Source of the DNA: Curtobacterium citreum
GTDB lineage: Bacteria > Actinomycetota > Actinomycetes > Actinomycetales > Microbacteriaceae
DNA: 64,000 bases
Assembly: GCF_006715175.1 (NCBI RefSeq)
Contig: NZ_VFMQ01000001.1
Location: 1 to 64,000 of the forward strand
Direction: 5' to 3'
The notes under the pieces are model-generated. The model saw only the letters and a list, made by a program, of their open reading frames with translations, searched no databases and was not told where the DNA came from. The position numbers were made by a program, and so were the translations under genes. Below are positions 40,625 through 48,888 of this stretch, in pieces. Within the stretch, counting starts at the first letter, position 1; each line of letters begins with the position of its first letter.

Positions 40625-40973
40625 GGGGGGTTCCCGTCATCGGTCTGGCGGTGGACCCCGGAAGGGTACTGGTGTACCACCCCGGTCCGCAAACGGTGCG
40701 GGCGGCGCGGGGCGGGGCTCGGGCCGCAACGGCGGGACGCCCCCGGCCGGCGAGACGCCGCCGTGCCGGCGAGACGCCGCCAAGCCGGCGAGACGCCGTG
40801 GGACGGGGCGGCGTCTCGGCTCGAGCGGGGCGTCTCGCGGAGACGATGGCGTCTCGGACGGGAGGCACGGGGCCGGTTGGGCGCGTCGGCTGCGGCCCCA
40901 CGCGGGACCGGTCAGGCGGCGCGGCGCCGGTCGCGGAGCGGGTCAGGCGGCGCGGCGCCGGTCGCGGAGCGGG
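40625..40973. other. Repeat-rich 349-bp intergenic region
   Basis: No gene. Next to the permease start is GC-rich DNA. A 19-bp triplicate, inverted GGCGTCTCGG words, one CGGACGGGAGGCACGGGGCC word and a 31-bp tandem duplication follow. It appears to be accumulated repeats with terminator potential. Confidence 0.6.
40747..40858. repeat. 19-bp tandem repeat with inverted partners
   Basis: CCGGCGAGACGCCGCC(GT/AA)G-type units start at 40747, 40766 and 40785. The reverse-complement core GCGTCTCG returns three times at 40809-40858, so the region can fold into alternative hairpins. Confidence 0.85.
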
Positions 40974-40990
40974 TCAGGCGGCGCGGCGCC
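40911..40990. repeat. 31-bp tandem duplication of a gene's 3' end
   Basis: The unit GTCAGGCGGCGCGGCGCCGG plus TCGCGGAGCGG is present at 40911-40941 and 40942-40972. A third, partly matching copy starting at 40973 is the end of the HAD-like gene including its TGA stop (TCA on the plus strand). Confidence 0.9.
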
Positions 40991-41846
40991 AGTCCGTGAG
41001 GAAGCGTGCGCCCGCCTCGTCGTGGATGATCCCGTCCGGAGCGGTGAGCACCGGGTACGGCGTCGCGAGGACCCCGTCAGCGGGTCGGACGTCGACGTGG
41101 GCGACGTCGTGGCCGTTCGCGTGCAGCCAGTCCGCCATCGCGTAGTCGCTGCGCGAGTCCCCGACCGTGCGCCAGGTGACCGGCAGCTCGCCGTCCGCCG
41201 ACAGCAGCTCGAGCGACCGCTCCGCGCCGAGGTCCTTGCCGGACCGGTCCGACTCGACGTCGGTCGAGATGATCGTCGGGTCGATGCGCCACTGCACGGC
41301 ACCGTCGGCGTCCGGCCGGACGTCGTCGAGGCGGCGCACGCCGAGGCCCCGACGCACGAGCGCCGCCATCGCCTGCGCGTCGAAGTCGGCCTGGCGTGCC
41401 AGGTAGGTCGCGTTCGGCACCTCGACGCGCTGCTCGATCGACACCATCGCGCGCTTCGTCTCGTCGAAGAACACCAGGTCGGCGTACTCGGCCCGGACGA
41501 GCTCGCGCATCTCGTCCGCGAAGTCGCGTGGGAGCGCGAGGTCCTCGGCGACCGTCAGCTCACCCGTGCCGCCGTCGTACTGCGGTCCGATGGAGCACCA
41601 GACGGCGCCCTTCTCGCACACGGCGTGCACCCGGGTGCCCTCGGCCAGACCGCCGGCGAGCAGCGGACCGACGACCTCCTGCCGGATGAAGGCGTCGCTC
41701 CGACCGGTGTTGAAGACGATCGGGATGCCCTCGGCGGCGAGGGCGACGAGGTCCTCGACGATGGACGGGATCGCGATGGTCCGGGTCACCGGGCTGGCGA
41801 TCGGTCCGTCGACGTCGAGCAGCAGGCCGAGGCGGGGAGCAGTCAC
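40974..41846 (-). CDS. HAD-superfamily hydrolase (Cof-like)
   Basis: Protein of 290 aa with HAD motifs: LGLLLDVDGPIASP (motif I, DxD), PIVFNTGRSDAF (motif II Thr), a Lys in RSGKDLGAERSLELL and TWRTVGDSRSDYAMADWL (motif III/IV GDSxxD). The long cap between motifs suggests a Cof/sucrose-phosphatase-like fold. Substrate unknown. GTG start with GAGAGGA upstream, 29 bp after the upstream hydrolase. Its 3' end is copied twice downstream. Confidence 0.85.
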   Translation of the reverse strand: MTAPRLGLLLDVDGPIASPVTRTIAIPSIVEDLVALAAEGIPIVFNTGRSDAFIRQEVVGPLLAGGLAEGTRVHAVCEKGAVWCSIGPQYDGGTGELTVAEDLALPRDFADEMRELVRAEYADLVFFDETKRAMVSIEQRVEVPNATYLARQADFDAQAMAALVRRGLGVRRLDDVRPDADGAVQWRIDPTIISTDVESDRSGKDLGAERSLELLSADGELPVTWRTVGDSRSDYAMADWLHANGHDVAHVDVRPADGVLATPYPVLTAPDGIIHDEAGARFLTDWRRAA

Positions 41847-41875
41847 CGCACCATCCTCTCGCAGCAGCCGGTCGG

Positions 41876-42871
41876 TCAGTGCGCGTCGGTGTCCCCTGGA
41901 TCGACGCTCGGTGCGTCGACTCCCGTGAAGCGGTCGACCAGGTGCCCGAGGACCACGGGGTCGGGCACGTGCCCCTGTCCCGGGACGACGAGGGACCGCG
42001 AACCCGGCACGGCCTCGGCGAGCGCCGCAGCCGCTGCACGCATCCACTCGACCCCGGCGTCCCCCGCGGCGACGAGCACCGGGACGCCCACCGCTTCGGC
42101 GACGCGCTGCGGGACCGCCAGTCCGCCGAGGACCCGGACGTCGCGGGAGAGCACGTGGGCGTCGGCGAGGAGGGCCCGCCACAGCCGCGGTCGGAGTCGC
42201 GCGGCGGTGACCTGGCCCATCGGCAGGCCGAGGACCTGGGCGAGGAACGCCCGCACCGCCTGCCCGCGGTGGCCCGCGGCGACGTGCTCGTCGAGGACGT
42301 CCGCGAGCAGGACGTCGTCGGCGTGCGGGTCGACGGTCGCGCGGTACGGCGGTTCCCAGAGCACCGCGCGCCGGAGCGGGACGCCGGCCGCGAGTCCACG
42401 GAGGACGAGGCCCGCACCGACACACGTGCCGAGCGCGTCGACGGGACCGGGGACCGAGGTGACGACCGCCGCCATGTCCTCGATCTCGCGCTCGATCGAC
42501 CACGGGGCGGTGTCCCCGCTCGCGCCCCGGCCGCGCCGGTCGTACGTGACGACCCGGTAGCGGTCGCGGAGTGCCCGGACGAGCCGGTCCACCGTCGGCG
42601 TGCCGTGGTGGTCGAAGGCGCCGCCGACGACGAGCAGGGTCGGACCGGAGCCGGCCTCGGAGACGGCGAGCGGCGTGCCGTCCGCCGAGTGCACGATCCG
42701 GTCGAGGTGCCCGACCGAGAAGTGTCCGGCCGAGGGCTGCCCGGCCGAGGGCTGCCCGGCCGAGAGGTGCCCGGCCGGGAGCGGGGCCGGCGCGATGGCG
42801 CTCTCCGGGGCGCCGGGCACTCCGGGAGGCCCCACCGCGTGCTCGGGGGTGCGGGAACGGTCGTCGTGCAT
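41876..42871 (-). CDS. Alpha/beta hydrolase with Cys at the nucleophile position
   Basis: Predicted alpha/beta hydrolase of 331 aa: LLVVGGAFDHHGTPTVDRLV (oxyanion region), VTYDRRGRGASGDTAP, then LGTCVGAG, where the usual GxSxG nucleophile elbow has Cys150 instead of Ser. The closing His is in VPGQGHVPDP. The first 55 residues are unusual, with a repeat AGHLSAGQPSAGQPSAGH (about 33-50) encoded by 18-bp units. The start might lie later, but no better one has a ribosome-binding site. Ser-to-Cys occurs in dienelactone hydrolases; the substrate here is unknown. Confidence 0.8.
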   Translation of the reverse strand: MHDDRSRTPEHAVGPPGVPGAPESAIAPAPLPAGHLSAGQPSAGQPSAGHFSVGHLDRIVHSADGTPLAVSEAGSGPTLLVVGGAFDHHGTPTVDRLVRALRDRYRVVTYDRRGRGASGDTAPWSIEREIEDMAAVVTSVPGPVDALGTCVGAGLVLRGLAAGVPLRRAVLWEPPYRATVDPHADDVLLADVLDEHVAAGHRGQAVRAFLAQVLGLPMGQVTAARLRPRLWRALLADAHVLSRDVRVLGGLAVPQRVAEAVGVPVLVAAGDAGVEWMRAAAAALAEAVPGSRSLVVPGQGHVPDPVVLGHLVDRFTGVDAPSVDPGDTDAH

Positions 42872-43006
42872 GGGTGTCCTCGGGGTGGTGCGACGGCGCT
42901 GCGTCGGGTCCTCGGGACGGACCGTGCTGGTGTCGGTACCGAGAGCATGGCAGGCGCCCCGGTCCGCGTCACCACCCGCAAGCAGGGGGAGGACGGCCAG
43001 TACCCG

Positions 43007-43519
43007 TCACACCAGCGCCGTCGCGCCCACCGACTCCCGCTCGAGCAGGGACCGCTTGACGTCGAGGCCCCACGCGAACCCGCCGAGGGTGCCGTCCGAC
43101 CGGAGGACCCGGTGACACGGCACGAACAGCGCCGGGGCGTTCCGTGCGCACACGCTCGCGGCAGCTCGGATCGCGTCGGGCCGGCCCATGGCACTCGCGA
43201 GCTCGGTGTAGGTGAGCACGGACCCGGACGGGATCGCCCGGAGCTGTCGCCACCCCTCGGCGAAGAGGTCCGTGCCGAACTGCCGCACGGGCACCTGCAT
43301 GGCGTGCTCGACCTGCCCGTCGTAGAAGGCGTCCACCGCCTCGGCAGCGCGGACGGTGCCGTCGACCACGCGCTCGGGTCGGTGTCGGTCGGCCAGCCGG
43401 GCGACGATGCGCTCGGCGTCGTCGGTCCACCCCGAGGCGAGCACGCGGCCCTCCGAGTCCTCGAGCACGGTGAAGGGCCCGTCTGGCGTGTCCAGTGTCT
43501 GGATGATGGCGTCGGTCAT
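43007..43519 (-). CDS. ogt: Methylated-DNA-protein cysteine S-methyltransferase
   Basis: Suicide repair protein of 170 aa that takes the methyl group from O6-methylguanine. The active site is PCHRV with Cys135. RAIPSGSVLTYTELASAMG is the DNA-binding helix-turn-helix, and LGGFAWGLDVKRSLLERE the C-terminal signature. It starts 19 bp after the ada-alkA gene, with GGAGGA upstream, so both alkylation-repair genes form one operon. Confidence 0.96.
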   Translation of the reverse strand: MTDAIIQTLDTPDGPFTVLEDSEGRVLASGWTDDAERIVARLADRHRPERVVDGTVRAAEAVDAFYDGQVEHAMQVPVRQFGTDLFAEGWRQLRAIPSGSVLTYTELASAMGRPDAIRAAASVCARNAPALFVPCHRVLRSDGTLGGFAWGLDVKRSLLERESVGATALV

Positions 43520-43538
43520 CGGTCGTCCTCCTCGTTGA

Positions 43539-45104
43539 TCAGCTTCGTTGGGCGGCTGCCGCCGCGGCCCGCGCGCTCGTCTCGGCGACGGCGGCCGCCC
43601 GGTCGACGATCGGCCGCCAGCAGTGCATCGTCAGGTAGCTCCGCCACGGCGCCACCTGCTCCGACCGTACGGAGAGCTCGCGCGCCGCACCGGGCAGTCC
43701 GAGTTCCTGTGCACCGTTCCGCACGGCGAGGTCGCTGTGGAGGAATACGTCGGGGTGGTGCCGGACCCGCAGTGCCACGTAGTCGGCGGTCCAGGGGCCG
43801 ATGCCCTTCACCGCGAGGAGCCCGCCCCGGAGCTCGTCGAGGGACTGCCCGGCGTCGACGACGAGCGTGCCGACCGCGAGCGCCTCGGCCACTCGGATGA
43901 TGGTGTCCACGCGCGCCGCCGGGCCCCGGAGGACCTCGCGACCGTGCTCCGCGATCACCGCAGCCGTCGGGAACAGTCGACCGCCCGGCACCAGGTCGTC
44001 GGGCACCGGTGCGCCGAGCGCGGCCACGAGTCGGGTCTGCGCCGTGCGTGCGGCGGCGACCGACACCTGCTGGCCGATGAGGGTGCGGAACAGGACCTCG
44101 TCCGCGTCGGCGTGCCCCGGCAGCCGGATCCCCGGGACACGGGCCACCGCCGGTGCGAGCTCCGGGACGGCCGCGAGGACCGCGTCCACCGCCTCCGGAT
44201 CGGCGTCGAGGTCGAACAGCGAGCGCACCCGCGCGACGAGCGTCGGCAGGTCGGACAGGGTGGTGAGTCGCACCCGCAGGTCGATGCCGGTCCGACCCGC
44301 TGCGGGGCCGGCCGTCCGCGTGGCCGAGGCCGACGCCGTGAAGCGAGCCGGGCCTCCTGGCAGGTCGACCAGCCGCCCGTACGAGGTGACCCGCCCCGTG
44401 TCGTCCCGCTCCACCTGCTCGAGCCCGGCGAGCGCGTGGAGCGCGTGCCAGTCGAGCAGGCCCTGTGCGTCGAACGGTGCACGGGCCGGCAGGTGCACGT
44501 GCAGCCAGCCGTCCTCGACCGGGCGGAGCACGCGGCGAGCGCGGAGCTGCGAGGGGGTGACGGCGAAGACCTCGCGGATGGTGTCGTTGAACTGTCGGAC
44601 GCTCGCGAAGCCCGCCGCGAAGGCGACGTCCGCAACGGAGAGGTCGGACGAGGTGAGCAACGCGCGGGCGGTCTGCGCGCGGTGCGCCCGGCTGAGCGCC
44701 TTCGGTCCGGCACCGAGCTCGGTCGTCATGATGCGACCGAGCTGCCGTTGCGAGTAGCCGACGCGAGCGGCGAGGCCGGGGACGCCCTCGCGCTCCACCA
44801 CCCCGTCGAGCACCAGCCGCATGGCCCGGCCGGCGACGTCTTCGCGCAGGTCCCACTCGGGGCTGCCCGGCGTCGCCTCCGGCAGGCACCGCTTGCACGC
44901 GCGGTACCCGGCGAGGTGCGCCGCAGCGCTGGTGCGGAAGAAGGTGACCCCCGACGCGCGCGGGGTGCGGGCGGGGCAGGACGGTCGGCAGTAGATGCCC
45001 GTCGAGTGCACGGCGGTGACGAACTGACCGTCGAACCGCGCGTCGCGGGAGGCGACGACGCGGTAGCGCTCGGCGTGCAGGGTGTTGTCCGCGGTGCTGG
45101 TCAT
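43539..45104 (-). CDS. Ada-AlkA fusion: phosphotriester sensor plus 3-methyladenine glycosylase
   Basis: Bifunctional repair protein/regulator of 521 aa. Residues 1-80 are the Ada N-terminal zinc domain with Cys39, Cys43, Cys70 and Cys73; Cys39 accepts methyl groups from phosphotriesters. An AraC-type helix-turn-helix follows (about 95-190). The C-terminal half is AlkA: the helix-hairpin-helix LAVKGIGPWTADYVALRV and the catalytic Asp region HHPDVFLHSDLAVRNG. Such fusions activate their own operon after alkylation. ATG at 45104 lies 6 nt after CAGGGT. Divergent from the MOSC gene. Confidence 0.94.
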   Translation of the reverse strand: MTSTADNTLHAERYRVVASRDARFDGQFVTAVHSTGIYCRPSCPARTPRASGVTFFRTSAAAHLAGYRACKRCLPEATPGSPEWDLREDVAGRAMRLVLDGVVEREGVPGLAARVGYSQRQLGRIMTTELGAGPKALSRAHRAQTARALLTSSDLSVADVAFAAGFASVRQFNDTIREVFAVTPSQLRARRVLRPVEDGWLHVHLPARAPFDAQGLLDWHALHALAGLEQVERDDTGRVTSYGRLVDLPGGPARFTASASATRTAGPAAGRTGIDLRVRLTTLSDLPTLVARVRSLFDLDADPEAVDAVLAAVPELAPAVARVPGIRLPGHADADEVLFRTLIGQQVSVAAARTAQTRLVAALGAPVPDDLVPGGRLFPTAAVIAEHGREVLRGPAARVDTIIRVAEALAVGTLVVDAGQSLDELRGGLLAVKGIGPWTADYVALRVRHHPDVFLHSDLAVRNGAQELGLPGAARELSVRSEQVAPWRSYLTMHCWRPIVDRAAAVAETSARAAAAAAQRS

Positions 45105-45196
45105 GCGGCAACCCTGACACGGGCCGGCGACAGTGACTGGCGGGAATCGGACACGGCAGCGACGGCCGCTGGAGCGCTCGCCACTGCCACGACGAC

Positions 45197-45208
45197 TACG
45201 GTGGGCGC
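45197..45208 (+). promoter_or_regulatory. Leaderless-type -10 for the MOSC gene
   Basis: TACGGT lies 6 nt before the GTG at 45209. Confidence 0.45.
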
Positions 45209-45748
45209 GTGGCCGAGGACCTGCGCGTCGAGACACCCGTGGAGGTCGTCCTGCTCCTCGCGTCACCCCGGCACCGCTACGAGGGGCGCCCGGCGGACGG
45301 GGCGCTGCCGGCCGACGGTCCCGAGCTCCGCGATCGGATCGAGCTCCGGGCGGGACTCGGCATCGTCGGCGACCGGTACTTCGCCGCCCGGGCCCACGTG
45401 CACGCCACCGTGACGGTCATCGGCGTCGAGGGGCTCGAGGAGGTCGCCCGCTCCCTCGGCGCGGCGGTGGACCCGGCGGCGACCCGGCGGAACGTGGTGC
45501 TCCGCGGCGCGGACGTGGAGGCGCTGCGCGGGGAGCCATTCTCGCTCCAGGTCCCCGGCGAGGAGCCCGTGCTGTTCCGCGGGTACCGCCCGGCGAACCC
45601 GTGCGCCTGGATGGACCACGAGGTCGCACCGGGGGCGTTCCGTGCGATGCGGGGACGGGGCGGGGTCCGGTGCGACCCGGAGTCCGACGGGGTGCTGACC
45701 CTCGGACCCGCGGTGCTCCGGACGACCCGCCCCGTGCCGCTGCCCTGA
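45209..45748 (+). CDS. MOSC-domain protein
   Basis: Protein of 179 aa with a MOSC (molybdenum cofactor sulfurase C-terminal) beta-barrel: GIVGDRYFAARAHVHATVTV, PAATRRNVVLRGADVEAL, and the conserved Cys in YRPANPCAWMD. MOSC proteins handle sulfur and molybdenum cofactor or act as reductase modules. A short stand-alone form like this has no known substrate. GTG start, leaderless type; convergent with the PfpI gene. Confidence 0.88.
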   Translation: MAEDLRVETPVEVVLLLASPRHRYEGRPADGALPADGPELRDRIELRAGLGIVGDRYFAARAHVHATVTVIGVEGLEEVARSLGAAVDPAATRRNVVLRGADVEALRGEPFSLQVPGEEPVLFRGYRPANPCAWMDHEVAPGAFRAMRGRGGVRCDPESDGVLTLGPAVLRTTRPVPLP

Positions 45749-45765
45749 ACCGCGTGCTGGCGGCG

Positions 45766-46311
45766 TCAGGCGGTGAGCGCCTGCTCGATCGCGTCGACGA
45801 ACGCGGGCAGGTCGTCGGGGTTCCGCGAGGTGATGAGGCCGCCGTCGACCTGGACCTCCTGGTCGACCCACTCCGCACCGGCGTTCCGCACGTCGGTCTG
45901 GAGCGACGGGAACGAGGTGATCGTCTTGCCGGAGACCACGCCCGCCTCGATGAGCGTCCACGGGCCGTGGCAGATCGCCGCGACGGGCTTGCCGGCCTCG
46001 GCGAACGCCTTGACGAGTGCGACCGCGTCCTTGTCCTGGCGGATGGTGTCGGCGTTGATCGTGCCGCCGGGGACGACGAGCGCGTCGTAGTCGCCCGCGC
46101 CGCTGACCTTGCCGATGGTGGTGTCGACGGACACCGACTTGCCCGGGTCCTTGTCGCCGACGAGGGTCTCGATCGAGCCCGACTCCTGCGCGGCGACGGT
46201 CACGTCCGCACCGCGCTCACGGAGCTGGTCGGTGGGGACGACGATCTCGTCCTGCTCCACGCCGTAGTTCGTCGCGATGACGAGGATCTTCTTGCCGTCG
46301 AGGGCTGCCAT
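45766..46311 (-). CDS. DJ-1/PfpI family protein
   Basis: Protein of 181 aa close to the YhbO/PfpI group: ILVIATNYGVEQDEIVVPTD near the start, DYDALVVPGG, and the nucleophile elbow AAICHGPW with Cys114-His115. Relatives repair glycated (methylglyoxal-modified) proteins and nucleotides or protect against stress. Start ATG with GGAAGGAG upstream. Confidence 0.94.
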   Translation of the reverse strand: MAALDGKKILVIATNYGVEQDEIVVPTDQLRERGADVTVAAQESGSIETLVGDKDPGKSVSVDTTIGKVSGAGDYDALVVPGGTINADTIRQDKDAVALVKAFAEAGKPVAAICHGPWTLIEAGVVSGKTITSFPSLQTDVRNAGAEWVDQEVQVDGGLITSRNPDDLPAFVDAIEQALTA

Positions 46312-46424
46312 GGTCGCTCCTTCCGGGCCGGGATCGTCCGGCCACACCTGCGGTCGAGGGTCCTGACCGCAACGACCACCGTCGTCGGGGAGCGCTGGAC
46401 GCGTTCGCAGTCCGGAGCCGACGT

Positions 46425-47078
46425 TCAGCCGCGGACGCGGAAAGCGGCCCCTTCGCGCTCGACCGTGAGCCCGTCGTACCCCGCGATGCGCGGCAGCCCC
46501 TCGGTCACCGGCGCCGAGAGGGTCCCGACGACGACCGTGGTGGCGCCCGACGCGAGCGCTGCCTCGACCCCGGCGGGGGCGTCCTCGAACGCCAGGCACC
46601 GCTCGGCGGGGAGCCCGAGCAGGGCGGCACCGCGCAGGTACCCCTCGGGGTGCGGCTTGCTCCGCTCAGCGTCCTCCGACGGCACGAGGGCGTCGGGCAC
46701 GGGGACCCCGGCCGCGACCATGCGCTTCACGGCGAGGTCCCGCGGGGCACTCGTCACGAGCGCGATCGGGGCCCCCGCGTCGAGCAGGCGCCGGACGAAG
46801 GCGGCGGCGCCGGGGACCTCGACGATGCCGTCGGTGGAGTCGATCTCGGCGGCGATCATCGTCGCGACGATCGCGCGCTGGTCCTCCGGCGACAGGTGCG
46901 GCAGGAAGCGCTGCACGGTGTCGATCGTCTGCCGACCGTGCGAGAAGGCGAGGATCTCGGCCGGGTCGATGCCGTGCTCGGCGCCGAAGCGACCCCACGC
47001 GGCCTCGACCACCGTGGTCGAGTCGACGAGCGTCCCGTCCATGTCGAACAGGACCCCGGACACCACGACGTCGATCAC
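46425..47078 (-). CDS. HAD-IA sugar-phosphatase-like hydrolase
   Basis: HAD phosphatase of 217 aa: GVLFDMDGTLVDST (motif I DxDxT), ALVTSAPRDLAVKRM (motif II), SKPHPEGYL (motif III Lys) and CLAFEDAPAGVEAALASGA (motif IV). It is most like the YfbT/glycerol-3-phosphate and 2-deoxyglucose-6-phosphatase group. GTG at 47078 lies 7 nt after TAGGGT (leaderless type). Confidence 0.9.
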   Translation of the reverse strand: MIDVVVSGVLFDMDGTLVDSTTVVEAAWGRFGAEHGIDPAEILAFSHGRQTIDTVQRFLPHLSPEDQRAIVATMIAAEIDSTDGIVEVPGAAAFVRRLLDAGAPIALVTSAPRDLAVKRMVAAGVPVPDALVPSEDAERSKPHPEGYLRGAALLGLPAERCLAFEDAPAGVEAALASGATTVVVGTLSAPVTEGLPRIAGYDGLTVEREGAAFRVRG

Positions 47079-47091
47079 ACCGTCGACCCTA
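47079..47091 (-). promoter_or_regulatory. Leaderless-type -10 for the HAD phosphatase gene
   Basis: On the minus strand TAGGGT (47091-47086) lies 7 nt before the GTG at 47078. Confidence 0.45.
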
Positions 47092-47099
47092 GCCGCGCC

Positions 47100-47168
47100 G
47101 AGACTCGGCCTGGCGGACGAGACTCGCGTCCCGGAGCGCGAGTCGTGTCCGCCAGCGCGAGACTCGGC
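47100..47168. terminator. Hairpin flanked by direct repeats after the folate-type operon
   Basis: TGGCGGACGAGACTCGCG (47111-47128) pairs with CGCGAGTCGTGTCCGCCA (47137-47154) with two mismatches. GAGACTCGGC stands on both flanks (47100-47109 and 47159-47168). Probable terminator of the folE-folP2-reductase operon. Confidence 0.75.
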
Positions 47169-47209
47169 ACCACGCCGCCCCGCCCGCGCGACCCGCGCGC
47201 CGCACCGCG

Positions 47210-47953
47210 TCAGCCCCGCGCCCGCACCCACCGCGTCAGCAGCACCCCGCCGTCGCCGAGCAGCACGTGCGCCGGCCGCATCCGCCGCAGCTCCGGCGAG
47301 GACCCGGTGGCGATCCGCGGCCCCTCCCCGCCCTCGAGCGACGGGTCGATCGTCAGCGTCAGCTCGTCCACCGCGTCGGCCGCCACGAGCGCCCCGAGGA
47401 ACGACGGCCCGCCCTCGCAGTGGATCCGGTCCAGCCCCCGCGCGGCCAGGGCGTCCCGCAGCGCATCCACGTCCACAGCGGTGGAGCCGCACTCCACCAC
47501 GTCCGCGACGGACGCCAGGGCCTTCCCGGACGACGACGCGGCTCCCGATCCGGAGGTCAGCACGATCGGCCGCACCGGCGCCTCGGTGAAGACCCGCGAC
47601 GACGCGTCCATCGACGCCGAGTTCGTCACGATCGCGAAGACCGGGTGGTCGGGCATCCCGTGCGCCCGGCGCCACGCCACATCGGCGTCGTGCAGCACCA
47701 TCGGGCCGTACTCCTCGTCGCGCACGGTCCCCGCGGCGACCAGCACCACGTCGGCGGTCCGGCGGAGCAGGTCGAACACCCGCAGGTCGTCGTCCCCGCC
47801 GAGCGAAGCGGTGCGGCCCGAGGCGGAGGCCGACCCGTCGAGCGTCGCCACGAAGTTCACGCGCAGCCACGGCCCCTCGGGCACGGAGGCGGTGTAGAGC
47901 TCGAGCAGGTCGTCGTCGGACAGGTCCGCGACGGACGGGGGCAGGACGGTCAC
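47210..47953 (-). CDS. RibD C-terminal-domain (pyrimidine/dihydrofolate-type) reductase
   Basis: NADPH-dependent reductase-like protein of 247 aa with the RibD_C/DHFR fold: RVNFVATLDGSASASGRT, SLGGDDDLRVFDLLRRTADV, VLVAAGTVRDEEYGP, and DRIHCEGGPSFLGALVAADAVDEL (cofactor-binding loop). It lacks the RibD deaminase domain. It overlaps the folP2-like stop by 4 bp (GTGA), so it is in the pterin operon rather than a riboflavin operon. It may reduce a pterin or pyrimidine intermediate; the substrate is not known. Confidence 0.88.
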   Translation of the reverse strand: MTVLPPSVADLSDDDLLELYTASVPEGPWLRVNFVATLDGSASASGRTASLGGDDDLRVFDLLRRTADVVLVAAGTVRDEEYGPMVLHDADVAWRRAHGMPDHPVFAIVTNSASMDASSRVFTEAPVRPIVLTSGSGAASSSGKALASVADVVECGSTAVDVDALRDALAARGLDRIHCEGGPSFLGALVAADAVDELTLTIDPSLEGGEGPRIATGSSPELRRMRPAHVLLGDGGVLLTRWVRARG

Positions 47954-48888
47954 GTGTTGTGCCTCGCTTCCACGGGTTCGCGCCAGCCGAGGACCGCCTC
48001 GACCATGCGCATGGCGTCGACGCTCTCGACCACGTCGTGCATCCGGACGATCCGGGCGCCGAGCATCGCGCTGACGGTGGCCGCGGCGAGCGACCCCGGC
48101 AGGCGCTCACCACGGGGGCGTCCGAGGGACTCGCCCACGAAGTCCTTGTTCGACACCGCGGCGAGCACCGGGTAGCCGAGCGCGACGACCTCGGGCAGGC
48201 GCCGCGTGACCTCGAGCGTGTGCACGGTGTTCTTGTTGAGGTCGTGCCCCGGGTCGACGATGATCCGCGACTCGGGGATGCCCGCGGCGAGTGCCCGGTC
48301 CACGCGCTCCTGCAGGAACGTCACCACCGAGGCGGTCACGTCCGCGTACGTCGGCGGCTCCGGCAGGTGCTGCCGGGGCGGGGCGGTCGAGTGCGTGATG
48401 ACGATGGTCGCGTCGGAGTCCGCGACGACGGACGCCATCCGCGGGTCGGAGAGTCCGGTGGTGTCGTTGACGACGCTGGCGCCGGCCGCGATCGTCGCCG
48501 CCGCGACCTCGGGTCGGAAGGTGTCGACCGAGATGACGACGTCGGACTGCTGCGCGAGCTGGGACACGACCGGCAGGACGCGGTCGAGCTCGTCCGCGGC
48601 GGACAGCTCCGGGCCGGGGGCGAACTTCACGCCGCCGATGTCGACCCAGTCGGCACCCTGGTCGGCGGCGCGCACCGCCGCCTCGACGGCCCGGTCGAGC
48701 GCGAAGGTCGCACCCTTGTCGTGGAACGAGTCCGGCGTGCGGTTGACGATCGCCATGACGGCGACGCGGTGGTCGAAGTCGAAGGCGCGGCGGCCGATGG
48801 TGCGGACCGGATCGCGCAGGTCCGGCACCACCCAGCCGGGTGCGGTGGACACGGCCGGGAGGCTCGTGGCCGGCTGCTCGGTCGTCAT
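47950..48888 (-). CDS. folP: FolP2-like dihydropteroate synthase homolog
   Basis: TIM-barrel pterin-binding protein of 312 aa. Instead of the usual NVTPDSFSDGG and GGESTRPG it has NRTPDSFHDKG (49-59) and GGVKFAPG (85-92). These changes match the mycobacterial FolP2 type, which as I recall does not show dihydropteroate synthase activity, unlike FolP1. The remaining pterin-site elements are present: VSVDTFRPEVA, VNDTTGLSD, IVDPGHDLNKN and AVSNKDFVG. It overlaps folE (ATGA) and the reductase (GTGA). Whether it is the cell's only DHPS cannot be told from this window. Confidence 0.87.
   Translation of the reverse strand: MTTEQPATSLPAVSTAPGWVVPDLRDPVRTIGRRAFDFDHRVAVMAIVNRTPDSFHDKGATFALDRAVEAAVRAADQGADWVDIGGVKFAPGPELSAADELDRVLPVVSQLAQQSDVVISVDTFRPEVAAATIAAGASVVNDTTGLSDPRMASVVADSDATIVITHSTAPPRQHLPEPPTYADVTASVVTFLQERVDRALAAGIPESRIIVDPGHDLNKNTVHTLEVTRRLPEVVALGYPVLAAVSNKDFVGESLGRPRGERLPGSLAAATVSAMLGARIVRMHDVVESVDAMRMVEAVLGWREPVEARHNT

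Noticed and set aside
40747..40803. CRISPR-like array (three 19-bp repeats)
   Set aside because: Repeats are contiguous with no spacers, and there are no cas genes.
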